Shown: positions 5,119-9,508 of the stretch, piece by piece
Layout of the letters: each line of letters begins with the position of its first letter
Numbering within the stretch: position 1 is the first letter of the stretch
Source of the DNA: Lachnospiraceae bacterium
GTDB lineage: Bacteria > Bacillota > Clostridia > Lachnospirales > Lachnospiraceae
Length of the DNA: 9,508 nt
NCBI GenBank assembly: GCA_003447895.1
Contig: DLYC01000247.1
Coordinates: forward strand, 2,437 to 11,944
Reading direction: 5' to 3'
Translations under genes and position numbers: made by a program
The notes under the pieces: model-generated
What the model saw: the letters and a program-made list of their open reading frames with translations, nothing else
Told to the model about the DNA's origin: nothing
The model's database searches: none

Positions 5119-6309
5119 ATGGATCTGTCAAAATATACCACTTCTCAAACCGCCTGGAGCGGGATTTATCAATACGCGTCGGAGCATCCTGACCTGTTCG
5201 GGGGCCGGCTCCCGAATCCGCTGTCTGAAGACGGCCTCCTCAAGATGATCAAAAAACAGGGCGCCGAAGTGCTCTCTCCCAAAGAGTACGATACTTTCCG
5301 AAAATCGGTCACATCCGTCCGAAAGGGGAAGATCCGGTATATGACCAGGGAAAACCTCTACCGGCTGTTTTTTGTCATGGGCCTGGATTCGGATACCAAG
5401 GCGCAGGACCTCCTCATGAATTACCTCCACCAGAGCGAATTGTCCGCCCGCTCCCTCGACGAATTCATCGTGATCGCCGCCCTGAAGATCGGCCTTACGT
5501 GGGAGGAGACCCGCGCGGCGAGACTTCGGTACGCGGAGCGGATCGCCGCCCAGCCGCTTTCCCCTTCCGGAATTTCCGAGGGCCAGACGGCGGAAGTCTA
5601 CTACAAAGTCATCCATGACCGGATCCGCTCCCTCGGGGATCTCTACGACTACCTCGATGCCGACGAGAACCTGGACTTCTTCGCCAGGACCTGCAATACG
5701 CAGTACCTGGCTCTGTTCAGCGATGTGGAGCTGGAAGTGATCTATAACGCGGGGCCGGAGGAGAAGATCCGCCTCTATTCGGATTTCGGCTCCCTCGAGA
5801 GGGAGACCATGAGGGACTATTACGACTCCCTGTTCGGAATGACGGGAAACGCCGGACCCGGCGGTAAAGCGGGATCCGGCGACGGACTGTCGGAAGCGGA
5901 GATCCTGTCGCTTGCCGGCCTTTTTGATAATGTCTTTATGAGCTACGACAATTTCTGCCTGCTGGTTCAGAGAAAGCGGCCTGTCAATGTCTCTTCGGGT
6001 ACTTTCCTTCTGGGCCTCTTCGGAAAACTCCTGACTGAGGATGAGGATTCCTCCGAGGATTTCTATGTGAATTTCCTGGATCCCGAAGAGTTTACCGGCG
6101 TGATCAATGATATCCTGGTATATTTTGGCTTTCCGGTGCTCAGTCCCGAGCTCGACCCGTTTGAGCGCCTGGTCATGGACACCTATACGGAGTGCCTGGC
6201 GGCCCATTCCGGAGACCGTGCCGCGAAGATCTCCAACTCGGAATTCGCGCAGATCTTTACGGACAGTCTCCGGGAAAATCTAAGGCTCCTGGCCCGGCGG
6301 GAGGGGTAA
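5119..6309 (+). CDS. Hypothetical acidic, mostly helical protein (396 aa)
   Basis: A soluble protein with no signal peptide or membrane helix, divergent from the kinase-TIR operon. I cannot name it. Its Met is preceded by AAAGGAG with an 8-base gap, and it has its own promoter. Residues 76-140 (TRENLYRLFFVMGLD, then an amphipathic helical run ending near EETRAARLRYAERI) resemble a helical repeat that I associate with regulatory proteins of clostridia, in which a phrase like LYRLAFALGL is followed by a DAxIIxALxxGL phrase. A second, weaker copy may lie at about 294-360 (INDILVYFGFPVLSP followed by DPFERLVMDTY). Between them is an acidic region with a Gly-rich loop (about 242-256). Position beside a palindromic operator suggests a regulator or an accessory factor of the kinase-TIR system; this is inference. 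A 359-codon opposite-strand frame exists but looks like a shadow. Confidence 0.82.
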   Translation: MDLSKYTTSQTAWSGIYQYASEHPDLFGGRLPNPLSEDGLLKMIKKQGAEVLSPKEYDTFRKSVTSVRKGKIRYMTRENLYRLFFVMGLDSDTKAQDLLMNYLHQSELSARSLDEFIVIAALKIGLTWEETRAARLRYAERIAAQPLSPSGISEGQTAEVYYKVIHDRIRSLGDLYDYLDADENLDFFARTCNTQYLALFSDVELEVIYNAGPEEKIRLYSDFGSLERETMRDYYDSLFGMTGNAGPGGKAGSGDGLSEAEILSLAGLFDNVFMSYDNFCLLVQRKRPVNVSSGTFLLGLFGKLLTEDEDSSEDFYVNFLDPEEFTGVINDILVYFGFPVLSPELDPFERLVMDTYTECLAAHSGDRAAKISNSEFAQIFTDSLRENLRLLARREG

Positions 6310-6384
6310 GCCGGTCTGTCTTTTGGCCAGAATTCCTCTTACCTGTAGGTGTGGGTCTGTCTTTTGGCCAAAATCCGGCTTACC
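6305..6384. repeat. Inverted repeat joining the stop codons of two convergent genes
   Basis: GGTAAGCCGG (6305-6314) and its exact complement CCGGCTTACC (6375-6384) face each other across 60 bases. The left arm carries the TAA of the plus-strand gene (6307-6309) and the right arm carries the TAA of the minus-strand gene (6380-6382). In either transcript the arms could pair into a long-loop structure. No intrinsic terminator with a U-tract is apparent between these convergent genes, so this structure may limit read-through, but that is inference. Confidence 0.55.
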
Positions 6385-6394
6385 TGTAGGTGTT
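6313..6394. repeat. 41-bp tandem duplication at the convergent gene junction
   Basis: Two adjacent units, 6313-6353 and 6354-6394, match at 36 of 41 positions. Both contain GGTCTGTCTTTTGGCCA and CTTACCTGTAGGTGT. The right-hand unit includes the last four codons and TAA stop of the 317-residue protein; the left-hand unit is a copy of that gene end plus its downstream flank. The pattern points to a slippage or duplication event beyond the stop, followed by drift. The unit also contains TTTTGGCC, which in the right-hand copy forms the 12-bp palindrome TTTTGGCCAAAA (6362-6373). Confidence 0.85.
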
Positions 6395-7333
6395 GAAATT
6401 CAGGATCCCGTCCATGCGGTTCCGGAGTGTAACTTCCTGGCGGGTCTGATCGGTGTTGAACTTTATGAGTTCGGCGTTGTAACTCAGCTTCTCGAGCTGC
6501 GCGTTTGTGACTGCCGCGTTGGCCGAAAGGGCACTAAGCCGATCGTTCATGGCCCATGCCGCACCGTTCAGGACATCCAGCTGGCGGTTGGACTCCTTCA
6601 GGGTGGTGTAGAGCATGTACTGGTTTCCCTTGATCGATTCGAGCTGGCTGCCGATCCTGTCAAGCCTTGTGATGATCTTGTCGAGCCTCGACTCCATGTT
6701 GTAGAGGTTGTAGGCGCCCTCGTGCCCCTCGAGACTGCTGCAGCGGTTGGACTGCAGATAGTCATAGAAGGAAGTCACTGCCACAAGATTTCTGTAGGAG
6801 GGATAAATGACGTTGCAGCTGTAGGCGCGCTCCAGGTCTCTCTCCATGTCTCTCACCTTTGCCTGCATCTCACTGAGCCTTCTCCTCAGGATCTGGGCCA
6901 TCTGCTTCTGGGCGGCCGCGTTTTTCACGTTTTTGTCGTGCGCGTTCAGCGCGTTTTTGTAATATGCCTGCTCCCGGCTGTTGTTCTCGTCGATCTTCTT
7001 GTTCTGTGTATCAATGTCACTTCCGGTCGAAAGGAGCCATAAAGCGATGAGTCCGTAGAAGATTCCTGCGAAAATGCCTCCGCCGCCGAGGAAAGAGATC
7101 GCGGAAAACAGGGCGCTGATTCCTCCGATCAGCATGCAGATCCCGCCTCCGAATTTTCTGTCGGCCTTCTTGGGCGCGCGGGGTGCGGGTGCCACATAGG
7201 GGTTCGACAGTGCTGCGATCCGGTTTTCCACCTGCGCTACAGCGGCCTTCTGCCGGTACAGGTTCTGCTCCATCGCACAGATAACGCTCATGTAATTCTT
7301 CAGTCCTTGTCCTCTCAATACTAAATCTGCCAT
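6380..7333 (-). CDS. Hypothetical membrane protein with helical hairpin and coiled coils (317 aa)
   Basis: No family name can be given with confidence. A cytoplasmic-looking N-terminal helix (about 10-43) is followed by a Pro/Ala/Lys linker (VAPAPRAPKKADRK, 47-60) and two hydrophobic helices (about 63-81 and 83-102) separated by four glycines, which should form a tight membrane hairpin. The remainder is highly charged helix (about 104-172 and 213-295) with heptad character. Between them is a more distinctive segment with CNVIYPSYRNLVAV and RCSSLEGHEGAYNLYNMESR, which reads like a conserved family signature I have seen in unnamed Firmicute proteins (weak recollection). The C-terminal region (RLDKIITRLDRIGSQLESI) is predicted to oligomerise. 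Start: ATG with GGAGG seven bases upstream. It stands alone between a palindrome and a convergent gene. A scaffold or membrane-remodelling role would be speculation. Confidence 0.88.
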   Translation of the reverse strand: MADLVLRGQGLKNYMSVICAMEQNLYRQKAAVAQVENRIAALSNPYVAPAPRAPKKADRKFGGGICMLIGGISALFSAISFLGGGGIFAGIFYGLIALWLLSTGSDIDTQNKKIDENNSREQAYYKNALNAHDKNVKNAAAQKQMAQILRRRLSEMQAKVRDMERDLERAYSCNVIYPSYRNLVAVTSFYDYLQSNRCSSLEGHEGAYNLYNMESRLDKIITRLDRIGSQLESIKGNQYMLYTTLKESNRQLDVLNGAAWAMNDRLSALSANAAVTNAQLEKLSYNAELIKFNTDQTRQEVTLRNRMDGILNFNTYR

Positions 7334-7433
7334 GATAAAACCTCCTCATTTAAAACTTGTCGTTTTATGTCGTTTCTTTTGATGGTTTTATCCTAACATC
7401 GCCGTTTTCCAAATCCGGGCTGCGTTTCCAAAA

Positions 7434-7462
7434 TGAGTCAGGGGGACAGTCCCCCTGACTCA
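7434..7462. repeat. Perfect 29-bp palindrome (REP-like, possible terminator)
   Basis: TGAGTCAGGGGGAC (7434-7447), central A, GTCCCCCTGACTCA (7449-7462): 14 perfect base pairs around a single central base. It lies 38 bases beyond the stop of the polyferredoxin gene and about 100 bases upstream of the 317-residue gene. On the minus strand it is followed by TTTT, so it could act as a weak intrinsic terminator for the redox operon. Its perfect arms and one-base centre match the style of the palindromes at 526-598, and cores like GGGGAC-GTCCCC recur in clostridial genomes (recollection), so a mobile palindromic repeat is equally likely. The rest of the 167-base gap (7334-7500) holds no gene and no convincing promoter. 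Confidence 0.75.
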
Positions 7463-7500
7463 CGCTCGTGCGGCGGCCTCGCCATAATGTTTTATATACT

Positions 7501-9066
7501 TCATTGAGCCTTCTCGTAAAGCTCCTTCAGCAGCGACTCCGACATGGAGCCCGCCTGGTTATACACGATCTCACCCTTTCGGTTGAGGATGACGGTATGC
7601 GGCAGCATGGACGGCGACGCCCCTGACAGGTTGTAGAGACGGTCGTCCATGTCATCAATCGCGCACGGAAGCGTGATCCCCTTTTTCTGCAGGAATTCGG
7701 GGACGTCCTCGAGAGGATCCGACGCGTGGATAATGATCATGGACACGTCGTCCGGATGTGCCTCCACGAAGCTCTGGAAGATCGGCATCTCCTGGACGCA
7801 GGGCCCGCAGTAGGTGGCCCACATGTTGAGGATGACGACTTTGCCCCGCTGGTCCGCCAGGTGGAAGGTGGATCCGTCGAGCAGTTCCGCCGTAAAGTCT
7901 GCCATCTGCTCTCCGACTGCCATTCCGATCGGCGCCGCGCTCACATAGGCATCCTGCCCGCCGCTCTCCTGCGCGGACTGGGCCTGCGCGCCCGACTTTC
8001 TGACGGAAGGATCGAGCACATTGAACCACAGCAGGGCAAAGCACAGGACGCCCAGGGCGATTCCCCCTGCGACTTTACTGTATTTTGACCGCTTCTGTGC
8101 GGAATCGGGCTGATCGTCGGCACATCCGCAGGCGGGCGCTATGATCGTGCGCGTCCCCGCCTTGAGCGACAGGGCGTTCTGATTGCAGGCCTGCATGCAT
8201 CTTGCGCAGTTGATGCACTCGTGGTCGCCGACGTGCCGGACGTCCATGTGACAGCTCCGCACGCAGGAGCCGCACCCGTTGCAGCGGTTCTCGTCGACCT
8301 TCACGCTGACAAGGGCCAGCTTGTTGAACAGGCCGTAGATCGCGCCGAGCGGGCAGATAAAGCGGCAGAAGGACCGGTAGCAAAAGATACACGCTGTCCC
8401 GATGATCATCATGATCACGAACTTTCGCGTGAACAGGATTTTGAGCATGGAAAAATAAGTGGTGTTATTGGGATTTGCCAGAAGTCCCATGGCTCCCTCG
8501 AAGGTGCCCGCCGGGCAGATGTACTTGCAAAAGCCCGGGACCGCCAGGTCGTGCCGGATTCCGTACCACATCGGAATGGCGACGACAAAAACCGCGAGGA
8601 TCACATACTTGAGATAGGACAGAGCCCTCGTGACCCGGCTTTTTTTGATCTTGGGGGTCGGAATCTTGTGAAGAAGCTCCTGGAGGAGACCGAGCGGACA
8701 GAGCCAGCCGCAGATTGTTCTTCCGAGTGAGAGCCCGAAGATCATAATGATGCCCAGGACATACCAGCCGGCGCGGTGTCCGGAATAGGCGAGTGCGTTC
8801 TGAATGGAGCCAAGAGGGCAGGCGCCGACAGCGCCCGGGCAGGAATAGCAGTTAAATCCGGGAACGCAGACGGCCTTGGCCTTACCCTGATAGATCTCTC
8901 CGTCGATAAAGCCTCTCAGGTGGGCGTTATAGAGCAATGCGCTGTAAAGCTGTATGAGTTTTCTCTTCGAAGGGCGGTGGGTTTCCCACCATGACATTGT
9001 ATTAGTATTCGTATTATCCAAGGCCGAAACACTCTGTACATATTCTGATAGCTTTGACAAGGACAT
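7501..9066 (-). CDS. NapH-like membrane polyferredoxin fused to a TlpA/ResA-type thioredoxin domain
   Basis: A 521-residue protein. The N-terminal polyferredoxin has a Cys-rich entry (CVPGFNCYSCPGAVGAC, residues 67-83) and membrane helices near 102-118, 150-168 and 213-230. Each helix is linked to a CxxxCP motif: GRTICGWLCP (119/123), FCKYICP (180/184) and FCRFICP (234/238). Two CxxCxxCxxxC clusters (262-272 and 284-294) should bind two 4Fe-4S centres on the cytoplasmic side. A further helix (331-350) leads to a thioredoxin-like domain (about 385-521) with WATYCGPC (CGPC 420-423) and the cis-Pro region LPHTVIL (Pro489). By analogy with NapH-type proteins, electrons would pass through the Fe-S centres to the extracytoplasmic dithiol. 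The start is uncertain. ATG 9066 overlaps the preceding gene by 53 bases and has AAGG directly against it; TTG 9060 has better spacing; ATG 8997 lacks a ribosome binding site and is followed by a GGTGGG/CCCACC hairpin. The stop is TGA at 7501-7503. Confidence 0.93.
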   Translation of the reverse strand: MSLSKLSEYVQSVSALDNTNTNTMSWWETHRPSKRKLIQLYSALLYNAHLRGFIDGEIYQGKAKAVCVPGFNCYSCPGAVGACPLGSIQNALAYSGHRAGWYVLGIIMIFGLSLGRTICGWLCPLGLLQELLHKIPTPKIKKSRVTRALSYLKYVILAVFVVAIPMWYGIRHDLAVPGFCKYICPAGTFEGAMGLLANPNNTTYFSMLKILFTRKFVIMMIIGTACIFCYRSFCRFICPLGAIYGLFNKLALVSVKVDENRCNGCGSCVRSCHMDVRHVGDHECINCARCMQACNQNALSLKAGTRTIIAPACGCADDQPDSAQKRSKYSKVAGGIALGVLCFALLWFNVLDPSVRKSGAQAQSAQESGGQDAYVSAAPIGMAVGEQMADFTAELLDGSTFHLADQRGKVVILNMWATYCGPCVQEMPIFQSFVEAHPDDVSMIIIHASDPLEDVPEFLQKKGITLPCAIDDMDDRLYNLSGASPSMLPHTVILNRKGEIVYNQAGSMSESLLKELYEKAQ

Positions 9067-9502
9067 CCTTCATACTTCCGTTCAGGATTCCCATTCCGAT
9101 AAAGCAGACGGCGGCGATCATGAGGACGCGCCGGATCAGGACCCGCCTCCGGGCGGTCTCGGGGGGTGTATTGTACAGCCTCGAATCCCGCCTTACGGCG
9201 TCCGGATCTTTGGATGTGCCGGCTTCCTTCTCCTCTTTGATCCTGGCCGATGCCGCTTCCGACTCCCGCTGCATGCTCTTCCCCCGGAGCACCGTGGTGA
9301 TGGCCAGGGAAGCGAGTCCGATGACGATCCACGGGGCAATGAAGGTGACCAGGGCGATCAGGCTGCTGTCAAGGCCCGCCGCATCTGTCTCGGCGAAATG
9401 GGCTCCGTTCGTTACATAGATCAGAATGGGGATCATACAGACGGCGAAGCCTGTCCAGCCTGCGATCAGGAGCTTTTTCTGCATGGCTCTCTCTTTTGCC
9501 AT
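9014..9502 (-). CDS. Membrane protein with C-terminal CxxC motif (CD1871A-like)
   Basis: A 162-residue protein with three predicted membrane helices (about 10-30, 47-71 and 121-141) and a charged cytoplasmic-type loop rich in Glu, Lys and Arg between the second and third. It ends AIRICTECFGLG, with Cys155 and Cys158. This ending, just after a membrane helix, is the hallmark of the small CD1871A family CxxC proteins that accompany 4Fe-4S polyferredoxins in clostridia. Here that module is preceded by two extra helices. It lies directly upstream of the polyferredoxin-thioredoxin gene, whose proposed start overlaps its end by 53 bases, so they are an operon and probably partners in electron or disulfide transfer. 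Only six bases (GAAGAG) precede the ATG in the window, so the start cannot be checked fully; ATG 9484 is an alternative. Confidence 0.85.
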   Translation of the reverse strand: MAKERAMQKKLLIAGWTGFAVCMIPILIYVTNGAHFAETDAAGLDSSLIALVTFIAPWIVIGLASLAITTVLRGKSMQRESEAASARIKEEKEAGTSKDPDAVRRDSRLYNTPPETARRRVLIRRVLMIAAVCFIGMGILNGSMKDVLVKAIRICTECFGLG

Positions 9503-9508
9503 CTCTTC

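Noticed and set aside
5128..6207. A 359-codon open frame on the minus strand, opposite the 396-aa gene.
   Set aside because: The plus-strand frame has a promoter, a well-spaced ribosome binding site and normal protein-like composition; the minus frame has none of these.
6323..7042. A 239-codon plus-strand frame opposite the 317-aa membrane protein.
   Set aside because: It runs through the tandem duplication and mirrors coiled-coil codons; the minus-strand gene has a strong ribosome binding site and coherent membrane and coiled-coil structure.
7334..7433. Promoter for the 317-aa gene, with AT-rich boxes such as TTGGAA and ATAAAA.
   Set aside because: The spacing is only 15 bases and the match is poor; I cannot support a specific promoter here.

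Overview
The window reads as a chromosome segment from a fairly GC-rich member of the Clostridia, most likely Lachnospiraceae or a close relative. This rests on strong AGGAGG-type ribosome binding sites, sigma-A-like promoters in short AT-rich gaps, and families typical of anaerobic Firmicutes: a NapH-like polyferredoxin fused to a TlpA-type thioredoxin, next to a small membrane protein ending in a CD1871A-like CTEC motif. This placement is inference from gene content; no rRNA or other marker is present.

Layout, left to right. (1) 1-401, minus: the first 133 codons of a J-domain (DnaJ-type) co-chaperone that runs off the left edge. It has its own promoter (495-523) and a leader hairpin. (2) 526-598: two copies of a short palindrome in opposite orientation; the second supplies the last codons and the stop of the next gene. 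(3) 577-4527, minus: a giant 1316-residue protein joining a Ser/Thr kinase, a TIR domain, one membrane helix, a coiled coil and a beta-propeller-like C-terminal half. (4) 4571-5032, minus: a 153-residue protein of unknown function, 43 bases upstream of the kinase gene and probably co-transcribed with it. An A8 tract at its 3' end sits where a one-base shift would fuse it to the kinase frame. (5) 5033-5118: a divergent control region with a good promoter whose -10 box lies inside a perfect 9+9 palindrome. (6) 5119-6309, plus: a 396-residue acidic, helical protein of unknown function. (7) 6305-6394: a convergent junction with a 41-bp tandem duplication and an inverted repeat carrying both stop codons. 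(8) 6380-7333, minus: a 317-residue protein with a membrane hairpin and coiled coils. (9) 7434-7462: a perfect 14-bp-arm palindrome. (10) 7501-9066 and 9014-9502, minus: an overlapping redox membrane pair.

How the genes may work together (inference). The 396-residue protein, the 153-residue protein, the kinase-TIR-propeller and the J-domain protein form a compact signalling-like neighbourhood with one shared divergent control region. The kinase has all catalytic motifs. The TIR domain keeps the Glu expected of NAD-cleaving TIRs. The propeller could be a sensor or a docking platform. This makes a membrane-anchored stress or defence device plausible, but nothing in the window proves defence: there is no transposase, phage gene, nuclease or other named defence partner. 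The right-hand redox pair looks like a separate, ordinary unit that passes electrons across the membrane to an extracytoplasmic thioredoxin domain.
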